Assembly: GCA_964546145.1 (NCBI GenBank)
Contig: CAZJIU010000006.1
Location: forward strand, 1-56,559
From: CAZAKO01 sp964546145
GTDB lineage: Bacteria; Fidelibacterota; UBA2242
Reading direction: 5' to 3'
DNA: 56,559 nt
Positions 25,577 through 34,739 of the stretch are shown piece after piece; the stretch's first letter is position 1, and each line of letters starts with the position of its first letter. A model generated the notes under the pieces. The model had not been told where the DNA came from and did not search any database. It saw nothing but the letters and a program-made list of their open reading frames with translations. The position numbers were made by a program, and so were the translations under genes.

Positions 25577-25914
25577 TGGTGATTTATATTCTTTGTTTTG
25601 CCCTGTTGTTGGTTGGTATTTACGGAGTCCTGACAAAGAGAGATTTGATTAAAATAATCCTGTCACTGGGTATCATGGGCTATGCGGTCAATTTAATGTT
25701 CATTCTTTTCGCCTATAGAACTGGTGCCAGTTATGCAATTTTAGTTAAAGGTAAGGCAGCTGCCGAGATGGTTGATCCGCTGCCTCAGGCTTTAATTTTA
25801 ACCTCAATTGTGATCGAGTTGGGAATTACCGCGATGCTGGTTGCTCTGGCTATTCGGTTATTCGAGAAATATAAAACTTTCGATATTACTAAAATTAGGA
25901 GGCTATCAGGATGA
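25576..25914 (+). CDS. Mrp antiporter subunit C-like (MnhC/NuoK/MbhG)
   Basis: 112 residues, three helices, NuoK-like. GIYGVLTKRDLIKIILSLGI and DPLPQALILTSIVIELGIT are typical of MnhC. Its stop overlaps the next start. Confidence 0.92.
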   Translation: MVIYILCFALLLVGIYGVLTKRDLIKIILSLGIMGYAVNLMFILFAYRTGASYAILVKGKAAAEMVDPLPQALILTSIVIELGITAMLVALAIRLFEKYKTFDITKIRRLSG

Positions 25915-27386
25915 TCCTCCCATTTTTAATTATTATCCCATTGTTGGCGGCTTTTCTAATTACGCTGATATCCGGAGAAAAAGATAATTGGGCAATTGTT
26001 CTTTCCATTCTGGCAGCAATATCCCTGCTGGCATTATCCACTTTCAGTTTCTTTACTACCGGTAACAATACATTTATCTACGAGATGAGCGGCTGGAAAA
26101 TTCCGCTGACGATCTGTCTGGTGCAGGATGCTCTCTCAACTTTCATGTTAGTCATTGTCAACCTGATTGCCCTGACCTCACTCATATTTTCGGTGAGTTA
26201 TATTCGGCATTATTCAGCACCCTGGAAATATTATGCCTTATTTATGCTGCTGATTACCGGGATGAATGGTGTCATCGCTACCGGTGATATTTTTAACCTG
26301 TTTGTTTTCATGGAGATTGCCTTATTTGCTGCTTATGGACTGGTGGCTTTTGGTTGCAAGGCAGAAGAATATGAAGCAGCCTTCAAATATGCCGTCATGG
26401 GTTCGGTGTCGTCAACTTTAATTCTGTTGGGAATCGGCATTTTATACAGCGCTACTTCGACCTTAACCATGGCTAAAATCGCAGAAATATTGCCAATGCT
26501 GGATACTAAATTGACCTATTGGGTTGGGGCAATTTTCCTGACCGGTTTCGGCTTAAAGGCGGCGGTAATGCCATTTCATGCCTGGTTGCCCGATGCTCAT
26601 TCATCTGCGCCCGCACCCATATCGGCAATGCTTTCCGGTGTCCTGATAAAATCATTGGGAATTTATACCATTATACGATTCTTCTACAATGTTCTAGGAG
26701 CACCCCAAGTTTTCATGATAATTCTCATGGTTATCGGCTCAATTTCCATAATCGTTGCTTCGTACCTGGCGCTTGGTCAATGGGATCTGAAACGACTACT
26801 GGCTTATTCAAGTATCAGTCAGATAGGTTTTATCCTGTTAGGGATTGGAATCGGCACGCGGCTGGCAGTATTAGGAGCGGTTTTTCATATTTTTAATCAT
26901 GCTGTTTTCAAGGCATTACTATTTTACAATTCCGGGGCGGTGGAAATGGCGATTGGAACGCGGGATCTGCGTAAAATGGGGAATTTAAAAAAGGCATTGC
27001 CGGTTACTTCGGCAACGTCAATGATTGCCAGTTTGTCAATCGCCGGATTGCCACCATTTAATGGGTTTTTCAGCAAACTAATTATAATTATTGCTGCAGT
27101 ACAGGCTAATTATATTGTCTATGCAGTTATTGCGATTATCGGAAGCCTGCTAACACTTATCTATTATATGAAAGTACAACGTTACGGATTCCGCGGGGGA
27201 GAAGTAGTGGAAAAAACCGAGATTCCGGTCAGTTTGGGGATGAAATCCGCGATGGTCATTTTAGCGGTTTTGTGTATTCTGACCAGCCTGATGATTGTTC
27301 CGGGCATTCGTGAATTGACCCTCGACCCGGTTGTTTCCGTAATCATCAATAAAACCGGCTATATCTCTGCGGTTCTCGGGAGGTAA
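25911..27386 (+). CDS. Antiporter-like membrane subunit 2 (MrpD/MbhH)
   Basis: 491 residues, about 14 helices. It retains the key residues of the family: helix-5 Glu (FVFMEIALFAAYGLVAFG), helix-7 Lys (GFGLKAAVMPFHAWLPDAHS) and the loop-helix Lys (LSGVLIKSLGIYTI). It is therefore the more likely ion-translocating partner of the two antiporter-like subunits. Confidence 0.93.
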   Translation: MILPFLIIIPLLAAFLITLISGEKDNWAIVLSILAAISLLALSTFSFFTTGNNTFIYEMSGWKIPLTICLVQDALSTFMLVIVNLIALTSLIFSVSYIRHYSAPWKYYALFMLLITGMNGVIATGDIFNLFVFMEIALFAAYGLVAFGCKAEEYEAAFKYAVMGSVSSTLILLGIGILYSATSTLTMAKIAEILPMLDTKLTYWVGAIFLTGFGLKAAVMPFHAWLPDAHSSAPAPISAMLSGVLIKSLGIYTIIRFFYNVLGAPQVFMIILMVIGSISIIVASYLALGQWDLKRLLAYSSISQIGFILLGIGIGTRLAVLGAVFHIFNHAVFKALLFYNSGAVEMAIGTRDLRKMGNLKKALPVTSATSMIASLSIAGLPPFNGFFSKLIIIIAAVQANYIVYAVIAIIGSLLTLIYYMKVQRYGFRGGEVVEKTEIPVSLGMKSAMVILAVLCILTSLMIVPGIRELTLDPVVSVIINKTGYISAVLGR

Positions 27387-27388
27387 TT

Positions 27389-27895
27389 ATGACCTTACAA
27401 AATCGAAGTCGTATATTTGTTTTCATCTTTTCTTTTTTGATTTGGGTGGCATTGACCAGTATCAAAGATATACAAGAGGTAATTGCCGGTTTGATTGCGG
27501 CTTTCATTGTGAGTTCGCTTGCTGGCAAATTTTTGATCACCTCGGAAAAAAGCGAACATATTGTCAAACGCTATTTCTCAGCCTTCAAGTACTTTTTTAA
27601 ATTCTTATGGGAAATGGCAAAAGCCAATCTGCATGTAGCTTTCATCGTTATTCACCCCTATTTGCCAATCCGACCGGGAATTGTCAAGATCAAAACCAAA
27701 TTGACTAAAGACTCAGCCCTGACGGTATTGACGAATTCGATAACCCTGACTCCCGGTACTCTGACGGTTGATATCAATCCCGAGAAGAAGGAGATATATA
27801 TTCATTGGATCGAGGTCTTATCCAGGGATATTAAGGAGAATACCCGAACCATTGGGGGCAAATTTGAAAAACTTCTCACGGAGGTCTTCGAATGA
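27389..27895 (+). CDS. Mrp antiporter subunit E-like (MnhE/MbhA)
   Basis: 168 residues: two to three N-terminal helices, then a cytoplasmic domain with TVLTNSITLTPGTLTVDI and IHWIEV, the MnhE signature. The stop overlaps the MrpF start by 4 bases. Confidence 0.92.
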   Translation: MTLQNRSRIFVFIFSFLIWVALTSIKDIQEVIAGLIAAFIVSSLAGKFLITSEKSEHIVKRYFSAFKYFFKFLWEMAKANLHVAFIVIHPYLPIRPGIVKIKTKLTKDSALTVLTNSITLTPGTLTVDINPEKKEIYIHWIEVLSRDIKENTRTIGGKFEKLLTEVFE

Positions 27896-28230
27896 GACTA
27901 TTACGCTGGTTTCTGGGATTGCTGTTTATTGCAGCCTTTCTCTATGGCAATTTCTTTTATTATCAGGGTATAATCTTTTATAAGCTGATTAACGTAATTC
28001 TATTCTGCAGTTTGTTTGTACTTTTCCGGGTACTTTTTGGGCCTTCACCAGCAGATCGCATTATTGCCGTGGATATCTTGGGAATCCTGATTATTGGCTT
28101 ACTTGCTCTTTTGGGATTGGTGCACCAGCAATCATTTTTTATGGATATCGGTCTTATCTGGGCATTGATGAGTTTTATTGCTTCACTGGCTTTTGCCAAA
28201 ATTCTGGAAAGGAGGGACCTGGATGACTAG
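27892..28230 (+). CDS. Mrp antiporter subunit F-like (MnhF/MbhB)
   Basis: 112 residues, three or four helices, with the MnhF motif RVLFGPSPADRIIAVDILG. It overlaps the MrpG gene by 8 bases. Confidence 0.92.
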   Translation: MRLLRWFLGLLFIAAFLYGNFFYYQGIIFYKLINVILFCSLFVLFRVLFGPSPADRIIAVDILGILIIGLLALLGLVHQQSFFMDIGLIWALMSFIASLAFAKILERRDLDD

Positions 28231-28561
28231 AGAATTCATTGGTATGATTTTCATCGTACTGGGAATTACATTCGATTTTTTTGGAGTACTGGGATTAGTC
28301 CGCCTACCCGATGTCTATAATCGTTTACAAGCGGCAACCAAATGTGTAACCTTTGGTTCTGCCGGGGTACTTTTTGGCGTTTTTATAATTCAAGGTTTCA
28401 ATAATTTTGGATTTAAAGTGCTGCTCGGCATTGTGTTTATTTTCCTGACTTCACCGGTAGCTGCTCATGCTATTGCCCGGGCAGCACATCGCAGTGGAAT
28501 TCCATTAACCAAAGAAACGGTTGTTGATCAATATCAAGAAGATAAAGAATTGAAGGATTGA
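28223..28561 (+). CDS. Mrp antiporter subunit G-like (MnhG/MbhC)
   Basis: 112 residues, three helices, with the family motif LGLVRLPDVYNRLQAATKC and VAAHAIARAAHRSGIPL. The ATG at 28223 follows AGGAGGG. It completes an Mrp B-G set. Confidence 0.92.
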   Translation: MTREFIGMIFIVLGITFDFFGVLGLVRLPDVYNRLQAATKCVTFGSAGVLFGVFIIQGFNNFGFKVLLGIVFIFLTSPVAAHAIARAAHRSGIPLTKETVVDQYQEDKELKD

Positions 28562-28564
28562 GTC

Positions 28565-29167
28565 ATGTATCTGCCAAAGATTCGAGAGATTACCGAAGCA
28601 TTACGCTCTTTTTTTTCGCCAGCCTATACCACCAAATATCCTTTTAAATCCTATCAGGCACCCAAGGAGTATCGCGGCTATCCGAAATATTATCAGGCTG
28701 ACTGCGTCGGCTGTGGAACCTGTGCCCAGGTTTGTCCTACAAATGCCATCGAAATCGTTGATGATAAGAAAAAACTAATTCGGAAGTTAGTGCTCGATTA
28801 CGCTTCCTGTTCCCAGTGTGGTCAATGTGAAGAAAAATGCATTACGCAGAAGGGGATCAAATTATCCAACGAATATGTGCTTTCAACGCCCGATTTGAAA
28901 GCACCCGAGGTCTTCGAGACCGTCGAAAAGGAATTAGCCTTATGTGAAGTCTGCGGTGAAGTGATTGCCTGTCGGGATCATCTGCTGTTCGTAAAAGAAC
29001 GTTTGGGCGCGAAAGCCTATGCGCATCCCAATCTGCTGATTGAGACTCAACTTCAATTTACTCCGGTTGATCCATCCCGCGTCAAAGATAAATTACGTCG
29101 GGAAGACCTGATTAAAGAGGTCTGCCCAAAATGCCGCCACCGAATCGTTGTCAAGGATGAATTTTGA
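28565..29167 (+). CDS. 4Fe-4S subunit, NuoI/HycF/MbhN-like, with C-terminal Cys motifs
   Basis: 200 residues. Two 4Fe-4S motifs, CVGCGTCAQVCP and CSQCGQCEEKCI, join the cluster chain to the small subunit. The last 80 residues add CEVCGEVIAC and CPKC, a likely zinc-ribbon-type site known from HycF/HyfH-like proteins. The beginning has no amphipathic extension. Confidence 0.88.
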   Translation: MYLPKIREITEALRSFFSPAYTTKYPFKSYQAPKEYRGYPKYYQADCVGCGTCAQVCPTNAIEIVDDKKKLIRKLVLDYASCSQCGQCEEKCITQKGIKLSNEYVLSTPDLKAPEVFETVEKELALCEVCGEVIACRDHLLFVKERLGAKAYAHPNLLIETQLQFTPVDPSRVKDKLRREDLIKEVCPKCRHRIVVKDEF

Positions 29168-29618
29168 AGAATTGAGCCGGATATTATCTCTAATCCCCGA
29201 CCAAAAAGTCATCTTTGTAGGATTAGGCAATAAAATCCGTGGTGATGATGGAGCAGGATTGGAATTTATCAACCAATTGAGGCAACATAAAATCATTCCT
29301 GATAAACAGCTGATCAAATGCTATACGACACCCGAAAATTATCTGTCAAGGATTATTAAACAAAATCCGAGTACCGTTATTTTTATTGATACAGCCAAAA
29401 TGCAGACTCCACCTGGGACAATTCAAGAAATACCTGCAGAATCAATTGATTCTAAGGGATTCAGTACTCATACCTACTCGATGAAAATAATTGCCGATTA
29501 TTTGGCAGCTAATGGAGTTCGTGAAATCCGTTATCTCGGCATTGAACCAAAATCTACTGCCATGAGCAATGAAATTTCTCCTGAAGTTATCAAGGGGATT
29601 CATTCTTTTTTTAATTAA
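29157..29618 (+). CDS. Hydrogenase maturation protease, HycI family
   Basis: 153 residues. GLGNKIRGDDGAGLEFI and FIDTAKM contain the two acidic nickel-sensing residues of this endopeptidase family; STHTYSMKIIADYL holds the conserved His. It removes the C-terminal tail of the large subunit after nickel insertion. The ATG at 29157 overlaps the previous gene by 11 bases; a TTG at 29148 is an alternative. Last gene of the hydrogenase operon. Confidence 0.9.
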   Translation: MNFEELSRILSLIPDQKVIFVGLGNKIRGDDGAGLEFINQLRQHKIIPDKQLIKCYTTPENYLSRIIKQNPSTVIFIDTAKMQTPPGTIQEIPAESIDSKGFSTHTYSMKIIADYLAANGVREIRYLGIEPKSTAMSNEISPEVIKGIHSFFN

Positions 29619-29626
29619 TTGATATT

Positions 29627-30988
29627 ATGTTCAAAACGAATGGCAAACATAGTAAACCTGCTAAACTAATCCTGCCGTTTTACACCATTGATACATTAAG
29701 GAACAGAATCGGCTGGATCATTAACATCCGCTGGATTGAACTTTTTGGTGTATTGGCGGCTATTCCAATCAGCCAACGCGTATTGCATTTGCCAATTGCC
29801 TATCCCCAATTATATACAATCTCAGCAATAGTATTAGGTTTAAATCTAATCTATTTTTTCCTATTCCGTTATTTTCCGTTTAGAGATTTTCAGCAGGAAC
29901 TAACTTTTACGGAAATCCAATTGATACTGGACCTGATTATTATCTCCTTTTTAGTCCACTATATTGGAGGTATAGGCAATCCCTTTTTCTTTATTTATAT
30001 GGTAGCAATTATCATTTCTGGGGTCTTATTGCCTGGAAATTTGCCCTACGTTAATGCCGCCATTGCAGCCATTTTATTGACCATTTGGACTATTTTGGAA
30101 TATAATCAAATCGTCCCGACCTATCCGATAACTAAAGAGTCGCTGCGACTTTCGGTAATAATCATTTCCCTGGGTGCTTTTTATATCCTGATTTTTATAA
30201 CTACCTTTGTCATCAAAGATTTCATTTCCGGTTACCGCCATTTGAAAAGATTAATTGATGAAAAGAGCCGCCAGCTTGAAAATACTGTGCAGGAGCGCGA
30301 TAAAATCTTTCGCTTTACCGCTCACGAACTCAAGTCGCCAATCACGACTTTACGCAGTATGCTTGCCGTAATTGAGGAAGTCTATTCCAGTAAATTAAAT
30401 GACGAAGTCTCCGATATGCTCAAAAGGGCGGTTATTCGAACTGACCAGATTTTGTTAATGGTTAAGGATATGATTGATGTTACCCAATATCGTCATGGCA
30501 GCAGGGAAAAGGTGATCGAAGAGGTCAATTTTGATGGTTGGATAGAAGCCATATCGGTCCAATTCCGCGATTATGCCGAACAGAAAAATATTTCAATTGT
30601 TATCAATAAACAAAATAAAGAGGAAATGGTTCGCTTAGATACCCCAGCAATCGAAAAGGTCTTAGCAAATTTAATTAATAATGCTATCCGCTATAGCTCA
30701 CCTGGTTCGGAAGTAACAGTCACGCCTTTTGCCAAACGAAATGTTTTTGGTTTTGCGGTGCAGGATTCCGGAATCGGAATCTCTGAAGAAGATCAGACAA
30801 AAATATTTGAGGAATTCTATCGCGGTAAAAATGCCCGGGAATTAGAACGCCTTGGATCCGGGCTGGGATTGCCCCTAGTCAAACAGATTGTTGAACAATA
30901 TCAGGGAAAAATATTTGTAGAGAGTGAATTGGGAAAGGGTAGCACTTTTACAATTGAAATGCCCAAAATTCAGCTTGCTATAGAGTAA
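29627..30988 (+). CDS. Membrane sensor histidine kinase
   Basis: 453 residues. About six N-terminal helices (residues 20-195) with very short loops, so no large periplasmic sensor; then a coiled linker, HisKA with phosphoacceptor His233 (RFTAHELKSPITTLRSM), and HATPase (NLINNAIRYSSPGS, DSGIGIS, GSGLGLPLVK). It starts 8 bases after the protease gene, thus probably in the same transcript. No regulator follows it; the lone REC proteins upstream are possible partners. It may sense membrane redox state (inference). Confidence 0.88.
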   Translation: MFKTNGKHSKPAKLILPFYTIDTLRNRIGWIINIRWIELFGVLAAIPISQRVLHLPIAYPQLYTISAIVLGLNLIYFFLFRYFPFRDFQQELTFTEIQLILDLIIISFLVHYIGGIGNPFFFIYMVAIIISGVLLPGNLPYVNAAIAAILLTIWTILEYNQIVPTYPITKESLRLSVIIISLGAFYILIFITTFVIKDFISGYRHLKRLIDEKSRQLENTVQERDKIFRFTAHELKSPITTLRSMLAVIEEVYSSKLNDEVSDMLKRAVIRTDQILLMVKDMIDVTQYRHGSREKVIEEVNFDGWIEAISVQFRDYAEQKNISIVINKQNKEEMVRLDTPAIEKVLANLINNAIRYSSPGSEVTVTPFAKRNVFGFAVQDSGIGISEEDQTKIFEEFYRGKNARELERLGSGLGLPLVKQIVEQYQGKIFVESELGKGSTFTIEMPKIQLAIE

Positions 30989-31005
30989 CTTTTTTTTAAC
31001 TTACT

Positions 31006-31032
31006 GTAGCACGATATTTAAATTAGTGATAC
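31006..31032. promoter_or_regulatory. Predicted NikR operator
   Basis: GTAGCAC (31006-31012), 13 bases, GTGATAC (31026-31032): an inverted repeat with 6 of 7 matching bases and 27-base overall size. NikR is known to bind two widely spaced half-sites such as GTATGA-N16-TCATAC. It lies 12 bases before nikR, fitting autoregulation of the nikR-receptor unit. Confidence 0.55.
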
Positions 31033-31044
31033 GAGGATTGTCAA

Positions 31045-31467
31045 ATGAGTGAGTTAATTCGCTTTGGCGTGTCTTTGCCTGACGATTTACTTGAACGCTT
31101 TGATACAGAAATTTCGCAGAAGGGATATCAGAATCGCTCTGAGGCACTGCGTGATTTGATTCGCAATTATTTAGTCAGACGCGACCTCGATAAGGATGAG
31201 GAAATTGTTGGAGTTCTGTCTCTGGTTTATGATCATCATGTCCCGAACTTATCAGACAAACTAAATGATTTACAACATGATCATTATCATAATATTTTGT
31301 CAACCACTCATATTCACCTAGACCATAATAATTGTCTGGAAGTAATCATCCTGAAAGGCAAGTATAGTGAAGTAAAGCCATTAGCTGATAAAATAATTGG
31401 TATCCGGGGTGTAAAACATGGCGATTTAACTTTTACTTCGACCGGCAAGAATCTGTCTGGAGTATAA
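31045..31467 (+). CDS. nikR: Nickel-responsive regulator NikR
   Basis: 140 residues. Ribbon-helix-helix DNA-binding domain (1-45; RFGVSLPDDLLERFD) and ACT-like nickel domain. The high-affinity nickel ligands are all present with canonical spacing: His78, His89, His91 and Cys97 (E. coli 76, 87, 89 and 95). It represses nickel uptake when nickel is plentiful. Placed between the hydrogenase operon and a TonB-dependent receptor. Confidence 0.94.
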   Translation: MSELIRFGVSLPDDLLERFDTEISQKGYQNRSEALRDLIRNYLVRRDLDKDEEIVGVLSLVYDHHVPNLSDKLNDLQHDHYHNILSTTHIHLDHNNCLEVIILKGKYSEVKPLADKIIGIRGVKHGDLTFTSTGKNLSGV

Positions 31468-31485
31468 TTATGAGAAAGGAATAGG

Positions 31486-33351
31486 GTGAAAAGAGGATTT
31501 TATACAGGTCTGTTAATTTTTTCTTTTACCGTTATCAAAGCCAATACACCGGTATTTAAGGATACTTTAAAAGTCTATCCTTTTGATCCGGTTGTCGTCA
31601 CCGGTACCCGAGTTGAAATGCCAAAAAAGGATTTGCCAATGTCTATTTCCGTCATTTCCAGTACGGTAATAGACGAAGAAAATTATAAACCCATGCTTGA
31701 TCTCGTATCTGAAAATGTCCCGGGATTGTTTGTTACTCAGCGAACTAATATTGGTTATGGTGTTTCTTCAGGTGCGGCCGGGCAGATTTCCATTCGCGGA
31801 ATTGGTAGTTTTCCCAACACTCAGGTAGCGGTTTTGATTGACGGGCGACCGGATATTATGGGATTATTCGGTCATCCACTAAGTGATGTTTATTTCATGC
31901 ACAATATAGATCGAATCGAGATCATCCGTGGTCCAGCATCGGTGCTTTACGGCTCCAATGCCATGGGCGGGGCAATTAACATTATTCCTCGACATAAACA
32001 GCAGCAAGGATTACATTTCTACTTGCCAATAGCTTATGGTAGTTATAATACCAGCCAGTCGTTTATCCGCAATACTTTTGAAAATGGGCAATTTGGTTAT
32101 TCCTTATCTGCTGGCTATCGCAAGAGTGACGGATACCGAACCGATGCAAGAGACACTTACGATTCAAAAAGCGGCAATCTGGAGCTTCATGGCAATATTT
32201 TAGAACATTTGAAGGCTTCGCTTAATAGCTATATTATGAATTATGAAATTTATGATCCAGGGCAGATTACAGCTGCAGCGGATACTCAATTTTACCGAAT
32301 CATCCGCTATGGTGGCGATCTTTCCTTAAGACACGACTATAAGTATTTTGTCAGTGAGTTGAAAATTCACTATAATTCCGGGCATCACGATATTTTTGAT
32401 GGATATCAATCCGATGATTTTACCAGTGGAATAATTTTAACTGAAACTTACAACCTGAATCAAAGTACTCGTTTAACCGGTGGCATTGATACTAAATGGT
32501 ACGGTGGCAAAGCATTATTGTATGGCAGCTGGATTGAACACAAAGTTAACGAAGTTAGTCTGTATGCTATCTATCATCAGAAATTTATTAAATGTCTGGA
32601 TATTGATGCCGGAATTCGCTATACCAATCACAATATCGTTGGAGATCTTTTGATACCGTCATTCGGCATATCTTTACAATTACCATATAAAATTACAGCC
32701 AAGGGTTCATATTCTGAGGGCTATCGTAATCCAACGATCAATGAGTTATATCTTTTTAAACCCTCTACTACTGAGATTAAGCAGGAAACGAGTAAAAATG
32801 CTGAGTTTAGTTTAGAAAAACAATTTAAAGTTTTTCTAACATCTTCAATTACATTATATAAAACCCAGGCGGCTAATTTAATACAGAAAGCATTCACAAG
32901 TACAGGTCCGGTTTATCAGAATAACCAAGATATTGACATTACCGGAGTTGAGTGGGAAGGTGAATTACTTCTGCCGCCATATTGTGCCATTAACTGGTCT
33001 GCTAGTTCTTCCAAATTTTCGTCAACAATTGCCGAAAGCCCCGGTGAAAAGGTCAATCTTGCCGTACGTTACAAAGTTCTCCAAAATTTGACCTTTGGAC
33101 TTCAGGGACAATGGATCAATAATTTATTTAGCCTGGTAGATCCTTATGCCAGTACGATCAATTCACCTAAAGCCACTTACGTCCGGTTGGAACCTTATAT
33201 GCTATTTAATCTAAATGCTAATTGGGATATAAATAAATACTTATCAGCAACAGCTAAGATTAACAATTTACTTGATGTGTCTTATCAAACAGTAAACGGC
33301 TTTCCTATGCCCGGAAGGAATTTTACGATCGGAATTACAGCCAAATATTAA
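31486..33351 (+). CDS. TonB-dependent receptor, probably for a nickel complex
   Basis: 621 residues, BtuB/siderophore-receptor type. Signal peptide (1-18), TonB-box-like segment FDPVVVTGTRVE, plug domain (about 45-165; GSFPNTQVAVLIDG, RIEIIRGPASVLYGSNAMGG) and a 22-strand-type barrel ending in TIGITAKY. GTG start at 31486, 18 bases after nikR. Position behind nikR and its operator suggests a nickel-chelate substrate; cobalamin or another metal chelate is possible. Confidence 0.88.
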   Translation: MKRGFYTGLLIFSFTVIKANTPVFKDTLKVYPFDPVVVTGTRVEMPKKDLPMSISVISSTVIDEENYKPMLDLVSENVPGLFVTQRTNIGYGVSSGAAGQISIRGIGSFPNTQVAVLIDGRPDIMGLFGHPLSDVYFMHNIDRIEIIRGPASVLYGSNAMGGAINIIPRHKQQQGLHFYLPIAYGSYNTSQSFIRNTFENGQFGYSLSAGYRKSDGYRTDARDTYDSKSGNLELHGNILEHLKASLNSYIMNYEIYDPGQITAAADTQFYRIIRYGGDLSLRHDYKYFVSELKIHYNSGHHDIFDGYQSDDFTSGIILTETYNLNQSTRLTGGIDTKWYGGKALLYGSWIEHKVNEVSLYAIYHQKFIKCLDIDAGIRYTNHNIVGDLLIPSFGISLQLPYKITAKGSYSEGYRNPTINELYLFKPSTTEIKQETSKNAEFSLEKQFKVFLTSSITLYKTQAANLIQKAFTSTGPVYQNNQDIDITGVEWEGELLLPPYCAINWSASSSKFSSTIAESPGEKVNLAVRYKVLQNLTFGLQGQWINNLFSLVDPYASTINSPKATYVRLEPYMLFNLNANWDINKYLSATAKINNLLDVSYQTVNGFPMPGRNFTIGITAKY

Positions 33352-33359
33352 TTGATTTT

Positions 33360-33965
33360 ATGCAGTTATCCAGTTATAACAAGCACCGGGAATTTTTTGA
33401 GCAAAGAGCTGCAGCTTGGCAGCTACCAGATGTTCATGACAAGTTTTTTCGACGATTAAGAGAATTGATCAGTTTTCGGGGTGATGAAGTGGTTCTGGAT
33501 ATCGGCTGCGGTCCGGGTAGTCTGTTTCAATTTTTACAAGCAAACATTCCTCGTGGAAGGCTTTACGGGATTGATTTTGCCTTTAATATGATCGAGCGAT
33601 CTCACGAGAAGTTACGATCACAAGACGCTGCTTTGCAAGCGCTGGCTGAGATATTACCGATTCGCTCGACAACAGTTGATACTATTATTAATTATTGTCT
33701 CTATCCGCATTTACGATATAAACAGAAAGCCCTGCAAGAGTTTCACCGGGTGTTGATTCCCCGAGGAAAATATTATATTCTGCATAATCAGGGCAGTCAT
33801 GAGGTAAATGACGTTCACCGTAATATTGGTGAGCCGGTTTGTTGTGATTTTATCGAACCACTTGAATCAATTGTCACCAGACTTCAAATCAATGGGTTCG
33901 AATTGCTAAAATCAATTGATCAGCCAGGGATGATTTTTATAGAATCCCAAAAGCAATCTGAATAA
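33360..33965 (+). CDS. Class I SAM-dependent methyltransferase
   Basis: 201 residues. Motif I is VVLDIGCGPGSLFQFL, followed by acidic GIDFAFNMIE and a post-motif region LRYKQKALQEFHRVLIPRG, the Methyltransf_11 pattern. It starts 8 bases after the receptor gene and is likely co-transcribed. Substrate unknown; processing of the imported chelator would fit (speculative). Confidence 0.8.
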   Translation: MQLSSYNKHREFFEQRAAAWQLPDVHDKFFRRLRELISFRGDEVVLDIGCGPGSLFQFLQANIPRGRLYGIDFAFNMIERSHEKLRSQDAALQALAEILPIRSTTVDTIINYCLYPHLRYKQKALQEFHRVLIPRGKYYILHNQGSHEVNDVHRNIGEPVCCDFIEPLESIVTRLQINGFELLKSIDQPGMIFIESQKQSE

Positions 33966-34071
33966 TTCAGTTCAGTGTTGGAATTATTGATTTCAAAATT
34001 TCCGGTAAATAAAATTCTGTCCAAATACAAGAATTATTTTAAATTTCCAGGCAAAAATAGGGAGGGAGATT

Positions 34072-34707
34072 ATGCCGACGGAATTTGCATCACAAGCATT
34101 AAGTAACTTAAGAAATCCGGCGCTCTTTCAGTGGTATGTGATTACGCTATTTGCTTTTGTGGTTTATGTATATGCGGTTGAAATTGAAAGGCGCAACTGG
34201 AATCTGATTTTTGCCGGTTTGGCGTTTTGGGGAATGGACTGGTTTAACGAAATCTGGAATGGTTTGGTGTTTCATTTCACAAATTATGCACCGGTCTGGG
34301 GCGCGCCCGGAAAAACCGCTTATCTGATTTTAATTGGACTCAATATCGAAATCTGCTTCATGTTTGCTGTGGCGGGGATTGTATTTGCCAAAATGTTGCC
34401 CGCGGATAAAAAACTAAAAATTCTGGGCATTCCTAACCGGATATTTTTTGCGGTGGTTAATGCTATTTTCTGTGTATTTGTTGAGATTTTGTTGAATGCT
34501 GCCGATGCCTTGACCTGGGAATATTCTTGGTGGAATGCCAGATTTCCGTTGCTAATATTTTTATTTGGCTACCTGACTTTTTTCTTGGTGACCTACTGGG
34601 TATACGATATGGATAAAATCCGTAAAAAGATTAATGCCCTAAGCATAATCTACGGAGTTGACATTACCGCTCTAATTATTTTTGGTGTTATTTTAAAATG
34701 GATCTAA
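34072..34707 (+). CDS. Polytopic membrane protein of unknown function
   Basis: 211 residues with six or seven hydrophobic helices, rich in Trp and Phe. A charged Trp-rich stretch FWGMDWFNEIWNGLVFHF lies near the second helix and LLNAADALTWEYSWWNARF near the fifth. A strong GGGAGGGAG site precedes the ATG. I do not recognise the family. Short cytoplasmic loops and no extramembrane domain suggest an integral enzyme or transport accessory. Confidence 0.75.
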   Translation: MPTEFASQALSNLRNPALFQWYVITLFAFVVYVYAVEIERRNWNLIFAGLAFWGMDWFNEIWNGLVFHFTNYAPVWGAPGKTAYLILIGLNIEICFMFAVAGIVFAKMLPADKKLKILGIPNRIFFAVVNAIFCVFVEILLNAADALTWEYSWWNARFPLLIFLFGYLTFFLVTYWVYDMDKIRKKINALSIIYGVDITALIIFGVILKWI

Positions 34708-34713
34708 TTTGAT

Positions 34714-34739
34714 ATAGTAAAGGAAAATTTATTTACTAT
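34714..34739. terminator. Possible bidirectional terminator hairpin
   Basis: ATAGTAAA (34714-34721) pairs perfectly with TTTACTAT (34732-34739) around a 10-base A/T-rich loop, between two convergent genes. The stem is AT-rich and weak, and it overlaps the end of the minus-strand gene. Confidence 0.3.
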
